The position numbers and the translations under genes are program-made. Below are positions 17,999 to 27,646 of a stretch of DNA of 64,000 nt, in pieces. Under the pieces are notes generated by a model. It was given only the letters and a program-made list of their open reading frames with translations, was not told where the DNA came from and ran no database searches. The DNA is taken from NCBI GenBank assembly GCA_945865815.1, contig CAMBFR010000006.1:1-64000 (forward strand). Reading direction: 5' to 3'. This stretch comes from Candidatus Sulfopaludibacter sp. SbA3 (lineage in GTDB: Bacteria; Acidobacteriota; Terriglobia; 20CM-2-55-15). Each line of letters begins with the position of its first letter. Position 1 is the first letter of the stretch.

Positions 17999-19585
17999 CT
18001 AATCGTTTGCGATTCTTCGTGCATCGCTCTGGGGAATTGCGCCGGGCAGTCCCCCGGAGTTTTCCCGGGGCTTGCGGCGGAATTCAGCCATAGCCTCGCG
18101 CATGATCATGAAGATGCTGTGCCGGTATGAATACAGGAGGCTCAGCCACTCACGCCGGCGCATTTGAGGGAAATAGATTCCACGGAACAGTATTCGAGTG
18201 GCGAGCAGAACAGCCCTTTCGCCAAACGGACGACCTTTGATTTTTCCGAGGGCGGCAGCAACCGCGCCCGCATCGTAGGACCTGCTCCACGCCTGGTGGA
18301 CTTCTCTTTCCGCCTGTTCAATGGTGATATGTTTCGGCTGGAACGCCATTCTGAACGGTCGGAAATCGAGCCAGTGCTGTGGCCGCGTGAGGCGTCCTTC
18401 ACTGAGCAGCCGATCGTAGAGCGGTGTCGCCGGATACGGCGTAAGAAGGCCGAAGACCGGAAGGCCCGGCGGCCATGATTCGATCACTTCGGAGGTTCGG
18501 GCTGCAACGCCGGGAGTGTCTCCATCCATTCCGAAAATGAATGACGTGATGGCGTAGATTCCGCGGGCCGCGAGCTTGTCCAGAATCGCGGCATAGTCGG
18601 CCGGTTTGTTGAACCCCTTGTTGACTTCCTTCAGACTGTCGGCGTCGATGGATTCCAGTCCGATAAAAACCCATCGGCCCCCGCTTGCCTGGATCAGGTC
18701 GAGAAGTTCCTCGTCGCGCAGCAGATTGATACTGATCTGGCCGACCCATGGCACGGTGGCGCCCCGATCGATCATGTCGCGCAGCAGAGACTTGGTACGT
18801 TTCACGTTGATCGCGAAATTATCGTCGATGAAAAAGACTCCCAGTTGCGCCTTTTCGCGGCGGGCGCGTTCTTTCAGCCGAAGAAGTTCATTGATGACAT
18901 TCTGGTTGCTTCGAAAGCGAATCGAGTCCCCGAAGAATCCGGTCACCGTACAGAAGTCGCATCCATAAGGACATCCTCTGCCGGACTCCATCGGAACCAT
19001 GTACAGGCTGTTCCATTTCAGTCCGATCTGTCGAAGTGCAAATCGCCCCCATGCGGGCATTTTGCCGATCAGATCGAATTGCGTGAGGTCGATGGTGTCC
19101 CAGGGTATGTCCGGATAATCCTGAAGCGTAGGTTTGACTTCTTTGCCGGCATCATCGACCGGTGTATAGACTTCGCGGAGTTTTCCATTGGCGGCATCGG
19201 TCACGATCATAGGCCATGTCGCATCGGCTTCACCCAATGCCACGGCATCCACATGACGCGGACCTCCATTGCGGCCCAATGGCTCATCCGGAACTTCAGT
19301 AACGTGGGGCCCACCCATCACGACCAGCGCGCCGGCTGCCCGGGCAGCATCGGCCATCCGATATGCTCTCGCAGCCATTCGCGTCATGGCGCCGATGCCG
19401 ACCAGCCCGATAGCGTTGGTCTGGATGAACTCGCCCAGCTGGGCCTCGGTCAGCGGCTGCGCGTTGGCGTCGATGAGAAACACTTTGTGCCCCGGTGGTG
19501 TGAGCGACTGCAGCAGAAACATCCACAGGTGCGGCATGAAGTTCTTGGTAACACCGTTATCCGGATTGTAGAGAAGAATGTTCAT
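17999..19585 (-). CDS. B12-binding-domain-containing radical SAM protein
   Basis: N-terminal MNILLYNPDNG...VFLIDANAQPL...GLVGIGAMT; radical SAM motif GRGCPYGCDFCTVTGFFG (CxxxCxxC). Confidence 0.9.
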   Translation of the reverse strand: MNILLYNPDNGVTKNFMPHLWMFLLQSLTPPGHKVFLIDANAQPLTEAQLGEFIQTNAIGLVGIGAMTRMAARAYRMADAARAAGALVVMGGPHVTEVPDEPLGRNGGPRHVDAVALGEADATWPMIVTDAANGKLREVYTPVDDAGKEVKPTLQDYPDIPWDTIDLTQFDLIGKMPAWGRFALRQIGLKWNSLYMVPMESGRGCPYGCDFCTVTGFFGDSIRFRSNQNVINELLRLKERARREKAQLGVFFIDDNFAINVKRTKSLLRDMIDRGATVPWVGQISINLLRDEELLDLIQASGGRWVFIGLESIDADSLKEVNKGFNKPADYAAILDKLAARGIYAITSFIFGMDGDTPGVAARTSEVIESWPPGLPVFGLLTPYPATPLYDRLLSEGRLTRPQHWLDFRPFRMAFQPKHITIEQAEREVHQAWSRSYDAGAVAAALGKIKGRPFGERAVLLATRILFRGIYFPQMRRREWLSLLYSYRHSIFMIMREAMAEFRRKPRENSGGLPGAIPQSDARRIAND

Positions 19586-19820
19586 ACTGCCCTTACTCGC
19601 CACCTCGATCGTTGCTTCGATCGGAAGACCTTTACTTCGTTTTGTGGTGTTGGTTGAGAGAACTATGATTTCGACTTGGAACCACGCGCAGCCGATTTGG
19701 GAGAACAGCGAAGGTGATATATCTTGCCGCGGTTCACCGTTCGCTCCTCGCTCGGCGCGATCCGTATGCGACATTGTTCGCACCACACTCTAATGTCAAC
19801 AACCGCTTCGGTTTTCGTCT

Positions 19821-20063
19821 TCATTTGCTCTCCTGCCCGGCGTTGGGATTCTTCCGGAAGCGCGAAAGTTTCGCATCAGTATAGTCATCCTGATGCCCGC
19901 ACCCGGCCTGAAAACACGTCAGCACCAGCTTCCGCGGCATCGTCGGCTGAGCCTCTCCGCCATTCCGATCGATAGCAAACAGGATCGGCTTGCGGCACTT
20001 GCGGCAACGGACACCGAGGTACTGTAAGTTGTTAGCTGGCTTAGGCCAGCGCGAGATATGCAT
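19821..20063 (-). CDS. Small zinc-ribbon-like hypothetical protein
   Basis: 80 aa; GVRCRKCRKPILF...LTCFQAGCGHQ cysteine pairs. Confidence 0.55.
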   Translation of the reverse strand: MHISRWPKPANNLQYLGVRCRKCRKPILFAIDRNGGEAQPTMPRKLVLTCFQAGCGHQDDYTDAKLSRFRKNPNAGQESK

Positions 20064-20333
20064 CAGATCCTCTTATCTCAATCCAACCTGAATCGACACT
20101 TTGCTTCTTGGAGGTATTCGACGCCCTGTGAAAGTCGGCGAGAGAAGCCAGTCCAGGAAGGAGTCAGGGAAAAACACAGAGGTGCAGCATATTCCTGTCC
20201 CCGGCGGATTGCAATTTAAAAGCCCCCTGCTACCGCGCGATACCGGCAGCCGAGGAAGGTGGGCAGCGACGAATCCTACTCAACAGAAGGCACTTAGAAG
20301 CGGCGACTCGAAGGTATCGATTCAAACGACGAA

Positions 20334-20606
20334 TCAACAGGCGGTTTCCTTGCGAGGCTCAAGCCCGGCCGGCGCCTGCATGATGCGCCGGACGAACTGG
20401 CAGGAAAATCTTCCGGTACAGAACGGCACCGCGAAGAAAAAGACGAAGATGAAGGCCGGCGCCGAAAACAACGCAAACGCGTACGCGCCGAGAACCACGG
20501 ATGTCGCAACCAGCCCGATCCAGATGGGCTTGTGGAAACAGCTGGCGGCGCCAAGCGCCATGGATGTTCCAAGATACATGACTAATGTGATTGTGATGAT
20601 GTCCAT
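20334..20606 (-). CDS. Small membrane protein of unknown function
   Basis: 90 aa with hydrophobic segments (IGLVATSVVLGAYAFALFSAPAFIFVFFFAVPF). Confidence 0.5.
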   Translation of the reverse strand: MDIITITLVMYLGTSMALGAASCFHKPIWIGLVATSVVLGAYAFALFSAPAFIFVFFFAVPFCTGRFSCQFVRRIMQAPAGLEPRKETAC

Positions 20607-20804
20607 ACTTTCCTGAATGGCAATCGAGTCACCAATCTCCGATTATTTGTATTATCAATATTTTAGGCAATCCGACGGGGGACGTAATCCATCAACTTGG
20701 TAACGTTTCCACTCTGTCGGCGCGTGCCCGCCATTTTTGGTGACCTCTTCTCCGATCATCTGTATATTAGCGGGCAATCCAAAACCGTCACGGAGGTACT
20801 TCCA

Positions 20805-21569
20805 ATGAAACGCCCCTTTTCGCTTCTCGTAACAGGTTTCGCGCTGTTGTTCATGCTTTCCGCAGGTGTTCGTACGGCTTCCGCGGCGGAGATTCGAGTC
20901 CTCAGTGCCAATCCCGTCAGCGAAGGACTCAAGCACATCGCCGAACTATTCAAGAAGGAGACGGGTCACGACGTGAAAGTGGAAGTCCCCGCCGGCGCTG
21001 AACTCAATCGGATCCTGGCATCGGAAGAGGCGGCCGACGTTCTGATCAGCGTCCCCGCTACGGTCGACCAGGCCGTAAAAGACGGCAGGGCCGCAGGAGC
21101 GAAGACCGCAATCGGCCGCGTGGGCATCGGAGTCGTCATCCGCCGTGGTGCGGCGCTTCCGAATGTCGCCACCAGCGACACCATCAAGCAGGCGGTTCTG
21201 AGTGCCGAAGGTGTTATTTACAACACGGCCGGCTCAGGCCAATACGTGCACAGAATGCTCGAGCAGTTGGGTGTTACCGAACAGATCAAAGCCAAAAGCG
21301 CCCGGCCCGGAAACGGCGTACAGACCATGGAACGCATGCTCGCCGGAAAAGGCAACGAGGTCGGCTTCGGCTTGCTCTCCGAGATCAAACCATTCGAGGA
21401 CAAGGGAGTCCAGATGGTAGGCCGGCTGCCCGATAACGTGCAGAACTACACGCTGTATGACGGAGTTGTTTTGTCTCGCTCGAAATCGGCCGCCGCGGCC
21501 GGCCAGTTCATTCGCTACCTCAGCACGCCGGCTGCGAAACAGGCGTTTGCGGCCAGCGGTGTGGATTAG
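20805..21569 (+). CDS. ModA-like extracellular solute-binding protein
   Basis: Signal peptide; EIRVLSANPVSEGLKHIAELFKKETGHDVKVEVPAGAELNRILASEEAADVLISVPATVDQAVKDGRA; VIYNTAGSGQYVHRMLEQLGV. Confidence 0.82.
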   Translation: MKRPFSLLVTGFALLFMLSAGVRTASAAEIRVLSANPVSEGLKHIAELFKKETGHDVKVEVPAGAELNRILASEEAADVLISVPATVDQAVKDGRAAGAKTAIGRVGIGVVIRRGAALPNVATSDTIKQAVLSAEGVIYNTAGSGQYVHRMLEQLGVTEQIKAKSARPGNGVQTMERMLAGKGNEVGFGLLSEIKPFEDKGVQMVGRLPDNVQNYTLYDGVVLSRSKSAAAAGQFIRYLSTPAAKQAFAASGVD

Positions 21570-23898
21570 CAGCTGTCTCATTGCTCTGCTGATTTTTCCG
21601 GCGGGACTTGCATTCGGCCAGCGACTGACGGGCGAGGTCAGGCTGGCCGTTCAAGACCCCTCCGGCGCCGGGATGCCCGCTTCCGGTACGCTTGAAGGCC
21701 TCGCTGCCGGAATCCATCGAGACTTTGAAACCGACTCTCGGGGAATGCACACGTTCGGTGCGTTACCGTTTGGCGTCTACCGCCTGGAAGTGAGGCGGGA
21801 AGGTTTTACGACCAACGCCCTGCTCATCGAAGTCCTCTCGGAAGTGCCGGCGTCCAGCGTCGTCACCATGTCACTCGGCCCGTTGCAAACGAGCGTCGAG
21901 ATCCGTGACCAGCAAACGCTGATCGATACAACCACCAGTGGCGCCGCGCAGCACCTCGGCGGAGAATTCCTGGACTATCGCAAAACTTCGGCTCCCGGCC
22001 GCTCGGTTGTCGACCTCGTGAACCTGCAACCGGGATGGCTTCTGGAAGCCAACGGGACCCTTCATCCGCGAGGATCCGAGTACGACGTACAGTACGTTAT
22101 CGACGGAATACCCCTCTACGACAATCGTTCACCCGCGTTCGCACAGGCCCTCGGCGTCGATGAGTTCGAAACCGTTACCGTTCGCACCGGCAACTATCCG
22201 GCAGAGTTTGGACGGAAGCTGGGCGGCGTGATTGAAGTAAACACGGAGCGGGATGCGCGCAGAGGAACACACGGAGAAATGAGCATGCAAGGCGGCAGTT
22301 TCCGCCAGCGCTCTGCTTTCGCTTCCGTGCAATATGCGACCGAACGAAATAGTTTTTCGATGAGCGGAGAGGGCATGAAAACGGATCGCTATCTCGATCC
22401 TCCCGTCATTGAAAACTACACGAACCGAGGCTCGGGAGGCGGAGTCTCCGGACGTTTTGATCATACCTGGCCGGTGTCGGATTCCTCGCGATTCTACTTT
22501 CATCAGCGGCGCACCGGTTTTCTTGTACCCAATGAGTTGTTGCAGCAGACGGCAGGCCAGAGACAGGATCGATCCGCCGAGGAGACGCTCGTACAGGCCT
22601 CGCACTCGCATTTGTTTTCTTCGCAGATGCTCTTCCAGGGACGCGCCATGTTTCGCAACACTTCCGCAAAACTCTGGTCGAACGCGGCCTCCACGCCGAT
22701 CCGCCCGGAGCAGGACCGGGGTTTCCGCGAAGCCTACGTCAGCGGCAGTGTTTCGGTAAACAGAGGCTCTCACGAATGGAAGTTCGGCGGTGACAGCCTG
22801 CTCACATCGGTCCGTGAAAACTTCGGATACACCATAGCCACGCGGAGAATCGATAACGTTCGCATCTTCGACGGCGATGTGCCCCTCACATTCCGTTTCA
22901 GCGAGAAAGAGAGCCGCCGGGAGCAATCCGTTTTTGTGCAGGATCTCTGGCGCCGCGGCAGTCTCACCATCGGTTCGGGCCTGCGTTTTGACCGCTACCA
23001 GTTCAGGTCTGACGAGACAGCCTGGAGTCCGCGCCTGGCCGCCGCCTATAACGTCCAAACGGCGGGACTCGTGTTGAGAGCGTCGTATGACCGGATCTTC
23101 CAGCAGCCCGCCATCGAAAATATCCTGCTGGCTACGACAGACCTGGTTGAGGAACTTGGAGGCGAAGGCGCCTTCCTCCCATTGCGGCCCGGCCGAGGCA
23201 ACTTCGCCGAAGCGGGATTCAGCAAACTGGTATTCAACAGATTCCGCCTCGACGGAACGTGGTATCACCGCCGCTTGAATAATTTCGCCGACGACAGCCT
23301 GCTGCTGAATACCGGAGTCAGCTTTCCAATCACGTTTGCGCAAGGCCGGGTCAATGGATACGAAGCCAAATTCGAAGTACCGCGCTGGGGACGTTTCTCC
23401 GGCTTTCTGAGCTACTCCAACATGGCCGCTACCGGATTCCTTCCCGTAGCTGGCGGGCTGTTCCTCGGAGACGAAGCGGCTGAGATCGCCGAGGGCGCCG
23501 GCTCATTTCCGATCACGCAGGATCAGCGCAATACGCTTCGCTCGCGCGTTCGAGTGCAGGTGACGCCACGCGTCTGGCTTGCGTTTGGGGCCGCGTACAA
23601 CAGCGGTCTGCCGTTCGAAATCGAGGGCCCGGCGGATCTGGATTTCGTCAGACAGCAGTACGGTCCGGCGATTGTCGGCAAAGTGAATTTCGAGCGAGGC
23701 CGCGTTCAGCCTTCTCTGTCCGCGGATGCCTCCATAGGTATAAACCTGCTGGAATCCGATCGTGCCAACGTCCGTCTTCAGGCAGACGTCTTCAATCTCA
23801 CCGACCGGTTCAACGTCATTAATTTTTCAGGAATCCTGTCGGGAACGGCTCTTGAGGCGGGACGGAGTTTTGCGGTTCGGCTGAACGCCGGGTTTTGA
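21559..23898 (+). CDS. TonB-dependent receptor with carboxypeptidase-regulatory-like N-terminal domain
   Basis: GTG at 21559 gives signal peptide MWISSCLIALLIFPAGLAFGQ; plug motifs VQYVIDGIPLYDNRSPAFAQALGVDEFETVTVRTGNYPAEFGRKLGGVIEV; C-term RSFAVRLNAGF. Confidence 0.85.
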   Translation: MWISSCLIALLIFPAGLAFGQRLTGEVRLAVQDPSGAGMPASGTLEGLAAGIHRDFETDSRGMHTFGALPFGVYRLEVRREGFTTNALLIEVLSEVPASSVVTMSLGPLQTSVEIRDQQTLIDTTTSGAAQHLGGEFLDYRKTSAPGRSVVDLVNLQPGWLLEANGTLHPRGSEYDVQYVIDGIPLYDNRSPAFAQALGVDEFETVTVRTGNYPAEFGRKLGGVIEVNTERDARRGTHGEMSMQGGSFRQRSAFASVQYATERNSFSMSGEGMKTDRYLDPPVIENYTNRGSGGGVSGRFDHTWPVSDSSRFYFHQRRTGFLVPNELLQQTAGQRQDRSAEETLVQASHSHLFSSQMLFQGRAMFRNTSAKLWSNAASTPIRPEQDRGFREAYVSGSVSVNRGSHEWKFGGDSLLTSVRENFGYTIATRRIDNVRIFDGDVPLTFRFSEKESRREQSVFVQDLWRRGSLTIGSGLRFDRYQFRSDETAWSPRLAAAYNVQTAGLVLRASYDRIFQQPAIENILLATTDLVEELGGEGAFLPLRPGRGNFAEAGFSKLVFNRFRLDGTWYHRRLNNFADDSLLLNTGVSFPITFAQGRVNGYEAKFEVPRWGRFSGFLSYSNMAATGFLPVAGGLFLGDEAAEIAEGAGSFPITQDQRNTLRSRVRVQVTPRVWLAFGAAYNSGLPFEIEGPADLDFVRQQYGPAIVGKVNFERGRVQPSLSADASIGINLLESDRANVRLQADVFNLTDRFNVINFSGILSGTALEAGRSFAVRLNAGF

Positions 23899-23930
23899 AT
23901 CGGAACGCCACACGCAGGGCCGCAATCACA

Positions 23931-24674
23931 TCAGTGAGTTGTGGCGTACATCACGAAATTGATGCCCATGCGGAACGCCTCGGAGGAGGGCTTAAGCGGA
24001 TATCGTCTCTGGTCAATCCAATCCCAGAAATTCGCGAAGTCATTGTTGAAACAGATGATCATCGCGAGGTCACCATACTTGTTCTGAAAACCGTAGAAGA
24101 TGGGGTTTGAACCGGGCACGTATGGCCCCCATATTTCCAGATCCTCGATATCGAAGAACGTGTGAAAGATTTCGTGGTCGCGCGTGAGCGGGATCAAGCT
24201 CCGGTCGGGAAACGCGCGAACCATCTGGCGGCGAAACTGATCCATCTGCCAGGCGCCGTCGAAATCGTCGACCACCACGAAGCCGCCCCGATCGATAAAC
24301 TGGCGAAAGTTCACCAGTTCCCTTTCGGATAGCTCCATTTCTCCCGGTTCCGACACATACGCAAACGGATACTTGAAAACATCCGGGGACCCGAGTTCGA
24401 CGATCCGGAACGACTCGGGCTTGACATCCACGCCTGTCGCTTCCGAGAGCAACTGGTTCAGATGCATTTCGGCATCAGGATAGTTATGGCTCCAGCCCAT
24501 ATTTCCGATGCGGCCATTGGTTCCGAATTTCCATCGCGCGATGACCAGTTCGGTCGGCGGCGGATCATTCTGGCGGATCATGTCGCGGAAAAAACCGAAC
24601 TGTGCGTGGATGACGGCAACGAATCCGAAGACCAGACACCCGGTCACCAGAACGATAGTTTGAGTGCGTTTCAT
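23931..24674 (-). CDS. DUF4159 domain protein
   Basis: FRQFIDRGGFVVVDDFDGAWQMDQFRRQMVRAFPDRSLIPLTRDHEIFHTFFDIEDL; ends NFVMYATTH; similar in layout to 40111-40944. Confidence 0.85.
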   Translation of the reverse strand: MKRTQTIVLVTGCLVFGFVAVIHAQFGFFRDMIRQNDPPPTELVIARWKFGTNGRIGNMGWSHNYPDAEMHLNQLLSEATGVDVKPESFRIVELGSPDVFKYPFAYVSEPGEMELSERELVNFRQFIDRGGFVVVDDFDGAWQMDQFRRQMVRAFPDRSLIPLTRDHEIFHTFFDIEDLEIWGPYVPGSNPIFYGFQNKYGDLAMIICFNNDFANFWDWIDQRRYPLKPSSEAFRMGINFVMYATTH

Positions 24675-24701
24675 TTCTCGAAAAGACGACCGAGAGACAG
24701 G

Positions 24702-24733
24702 TGAAGGTACGAGGCATCGGCCTCGTACCTTCA
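24702..24733 (-). terminator. Perfect 14-bp stem-loop between DUF6152 and DUF4159 genes (possible terminator or processing hairpin)
   Basis: TGAAGGTACGAGGC-ATCG-GCCTCGTACCTTCA; no clear T-tract. Confidence 0.5.
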
Positions 24734-24758
24734 GAAACGTGCGATGGGTGAAATAAGA

Positions 24759-25154
24759 CTATTGCCGGGTCGGGTTCGAGCCGCCGCTTTGGAGTTCCTG
24801 TCCGCTGGCCAGCCTTACCGATCGGCCGTTTGCAACAGGACCGCCTGCTTTAGCGCGAAAGCCGGTGACAACGACTTCCATGCCGGCTGGAATCGTGGAT
24901 TTCTTCCAACCGAGTCTAAGCAGCGCGTTGGGTGCGCCCAGTTCGAAACGCCAGTGCGTGATACCTCCATTCGGTTCCGTCACATCGACATAGAGCCATG
25001 AATGGGGATTTACCAGGTCGAACTTCACGATCTTTCCAGTCACCGTAACGGGCTTGTCGACGTCGAACTCCGGCGCAAACGCGTGGTGCGCCGCAAGCGG
25101 CAAAGCCACCAGGAGCAGACTCAAACCGGCAAAAATAACGCTGATCTTCTTCAT
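24759..25154 (-). CDS. DUF6152 family secreted protein
   Basis: AHHAFAPEFDVDKPVTVTGKIVKFDLVNPHSWLYVDVTE; signal peptide. Confidence 0.88.
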   Translation of the reverse strand: MKKISVIFAGLSLLLVALPLAAHHAFAPEFDVDKPVTVTGKIVKFDLVNPHSWLYVDVTEPNGGITHWRFELGAPNALLRLGWKKSTIPAGMEVVVTGFRAKAGGPVANGRSVRLASGQELQSGGSNPTRQ

Positions 25155-25183
25155 AATTACCCTCCTAAATTCTCTACCGTACC

Positions 25184-26152
25184 CTATTTGCTTGGCGGAT
25201 CGCCAAGGATGTTGCGCATTGTGATGCTGCCTTCCCAGCACGCGTATTCCAGCAACTCCGGCAGATCGTTGGCCTTGGTGTACTGGCCCGTTACTTTCCA
25301 CGGCCGCGTGAACTGGGTCGGATCGTCGATCGTGACTTCATAGTCAATCGTGTTCGCGTCAGTGAGGGTGAAACGTTCAGTCGTGCGGGTCGCTTCACTG
25401 AGATACGGTATCTCGCGCGAGTATGAGGTAATACCGTTGAAGTTCGTCGTGTCCACAACCAGCGTATTGCCTTCCCATTTGCCTATGGAGTCGCCCATGA
25501 ACATTTTGAACGTCTTCGGAAGATGCGGCCGGCCGTCCATATTAATGTGGCGGGTGAAGTGCTGGTATTCAGACAGAATCGTCACCTGCTTGTCAGTCTG
25601 CAGGAACTGGAAGGGGCCATTGCCAAAGAAAAGGCCGGGTTGCATGCAGCGCGCGTCCATTTCCAGGTACTTCAATCCCTTTGCGGGGTTTGTCTTTAAA
25701 AGAAAGTCCTGCCTTGCCGCATTGGCTTCCGGCTTCCAGGGCAGAATCCTTCCAGGCTCGGCGATACCCATCAACTGCCGCTGTCCCGGAAGAGGCGCCG
25801 GTCGATCCGGGTCTTCGGCGCCGAGACCCAGCTTTTCGCTGAACTGGTCCAGGAATCCCCTGTCGGTGTTATTGAGGCCGTCGGGACGGGCCGAAACCGA
25901 AACAGGATTCCTTGCTGTCGGGTCAAGCGGGTTATTCGGCCGTTGTGCTTCTGCTTCCAGCGCACCCCCGTCGAGACCACCCACACCCCGCCGATTCCAG
26001 ATTCCGTCCGTTATCTTCGGCTGGCCATCCGGGGTTTTCGCCGGCGTGTATGCTGCCGGCCTTGCCTGAGCAAAAGCAGCCGTCGATACAAACGCTACAG
26101 CGGTAATCACAAGCACTGCCGTGATACCTACTCTGAACAATTTACTTCTCAC
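25184..26152 (-). CDS. Secreted 'WEGDTLVVDT' family protein
   Basis: GDSIGKWEGNTLVVDTTNFNGITSY...TERFTLTDANTIDYEVTIDDPTQFTRPWKV; signal peptide. Confidence 0.85.
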   Translation of the reverse strand: MRSKLFRVGITAVLVITAVAFVSTAAFAQARPAAYTPAKTPDGQPKITDGIWNRRGVGGLDGGALEAEAQRPNNPLDPTARNPVSVSARPDGLNNTDRGFLDQFSEKLGLGAEDPDRPAPLPGQRQLMGIAEPGRILPWKPEANAARQDFLLKTNPAKGLKYLEMDARCMQPGLFFGNGPFQFLQTDKQVTILSEYQHFTRHINMDGRPHLPKTFKMFMGDSIGKWEGNTLVVDTTNFNGITSYSREIPYLSEATRTTERFTLTDANTIDYEVTIDDPTQFTRPWKVTGQYTKANDLPELLEYACWEGSITMRNILGDPPSK

Positions 26153-26182
26153 CTCGACACCTCCTATGGTGTTAGCCGGTTA

Positions 26183-26956
26183 TCAAAAGAACGGAGCGTC
26201 CTTGTAGATCCTTTCCTGCAGGTAATAAGCGCATTCGTATTCCAACAAGCGGATATTCGGCTCCTTGCGGCGATACAGGGGCATGCTCATTTTCCAGGGT
26301 CTCGTGAACACTTTCGGATCTTCAATGGTGGCCTCGTACTGGATACTGTCAGGACCCGTCATGGTGTAACGTTCGGTTACGCGGAGCTGTTCACTATGAT
26401 GATTGCCCGCGTGATCGAACCATGTCTGGTCGTTGAAGTTCCTGACATCCACAACCAGCGTGTCGCCTTCCCAGCGCCCGCGCGAAATGCCCATCCAGTT
26501 CTCTTCAGGAGTCTCGGGATGCGGACTGCCGTCCATGACAACCGGACGCAACGCGTGAGTCCATTCATATGAGAGCGCGATGGCCGTCGGCGTATGCGTA
26601 ATCTTGAAAGGGAACGGCATGTATGTAATCCGCGGTACGCCGGGCAGGTAACAATTGGCTTCCGTTGGATCCGCCGTCGCCCGGTTGGCGTAGTTCTCCT
26701 GCTTTTTTGCAAGCGCTTCCGGCCGGTAAGGAACCGCACCGCCCTCGACAACACTCAGGCCCGGCGGCACTCCCATTTCTCCCTGATGATCCTCAATATT
26801 CCATGAAGCCGAGTTCATTGCCTGCCAGATGCCATTAAAGTCGGGTTTTCCCCCAACGCGCCGCTGCGCCTGTTGCGCTTCCGCCGAAATCCCCGCCAGC
26901 ATCAGAATGCAGATCACCGCGCCGGCGCCTGTCACCAACCCTCTAAGTTTTTTCAT
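26183..26956 (-). CDS. Secreted 'WEGDTLVVDT' family protein
   Basis: GISRGRWEGDTLVVDVRNFNDQTWFDHAGNHHSEQLRVTERYTM...YEATIEDPKVFTRPWKM; signal peptide. Confidence 0.85.
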   Translation of the reverse strand: MKKLRGLVTGAGAVICILMLAGISAEAQQAQRRVGGKPDFNGIWQAMNSASWNIEDHQGEMGVPPGLSVVEGGAVPYRPEALAKKQENYANRATADPTEANCYLPGVPRITYMPFPFKITHTPTAIALSYEWTHALRPVVMDGSPHPETPEENWMGISRGRWEGDTLVVDVRNFNDQTWFDHAGNHHSEQLRVTERYTMTGPDSIQYEATIEDPKVFTRPWKMSMPLYRRKEPNIRLLEYECAYYLQERIYKDAPFF

Positions 26957-27060
26957 CCTTTGTACCCGTATATTCCTGTGCAAGTTAGATCGTCAGAAGG
27001 AAATTTGCCGCCGATGTTATCAAGGGAGGTACCGGGGGTCAAGAATAGCTTCCTGAATGG

Positions 27061-27606
27061 CTAGCTCGAAGTGACTCGATGCTCCACGATCGTCGTCGTG
27101 AACGATCGGCCGGCAATGTGAAGGTAGAACTCGCGCTCCGTTACGGAGAGCGCCAATTCGGAGCGTCGTTCCAGCAACCCGGCAACTTCATCCACAACAT
27201 TTGCATCGAACGCAAAGACCGGAACATCCGCGAGCCGCTGAACGCCGGCTGAGGAAAGCTGAGCCATCAGCTTTCGGGCATCGCGATGGGTGTAAACCGC
27301 CGCCCGGCCGGCCAGCTTGATGCCGCGGTGCAGCCGGTCCGCATCGGGCATGCCCACCTCGATCCAGGCTGTGATCCGCCCCGTCAGGTCTCGAATGAGG
27401 ACAGCGGGCTCGTTCCCGGCGGCGACGCCTTCCGTGAGTTCGATGCCCTCGCCGTACTCCAGACAGTATGCGAAGACGCGCATCAACATGTATTCGATCG
27501 TTTCAGATGGCTGGCGCGCGATGCGAAGTTCGAGCTTTTCGTAAACGCCGCGGTCGATGTCGGCAAGATCGATATCAAGGTTATAAATCGTTGCTGTCTG
27601 AGCCAT
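27061..27606 (-). CDS. YaeQ family protein
   Basis: MAQTATIYNLDIDLADIDRGVYEKLELRIARQPSETIEYMLMRVFAYCLEYGEGIELTEG typical of YaeQ. Confidence 0.88.
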   Translation of the reverse strand: MAQTATIYNLDIDLADIDRGVYEKLELRIARQPSETIEYMLMRVFAYCLEYGEGIELTEGVAAGNEPAVLIRDLTGRITAWIEVGMPDADRLHRGIKLAGRAAVYTHRDARKLMAQLSSAGVQRLADVPVFAFDANVVDEVAGLLERRSELALSVTEREFYLHIAGRSFTTTIVEHRVTSS

Positions 27607-27646
27607 AGTAGAATCCGAACCGGAACGGAGTTCGGCAAAACCTGCT

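Noticed and set aside
20101-20616. Plus-strand ORF of 171 aa
   Set aside because: Opposite a minus-strand ORF with clear membrane-protein character (20334-20606); the plus frame has no signal or domain.
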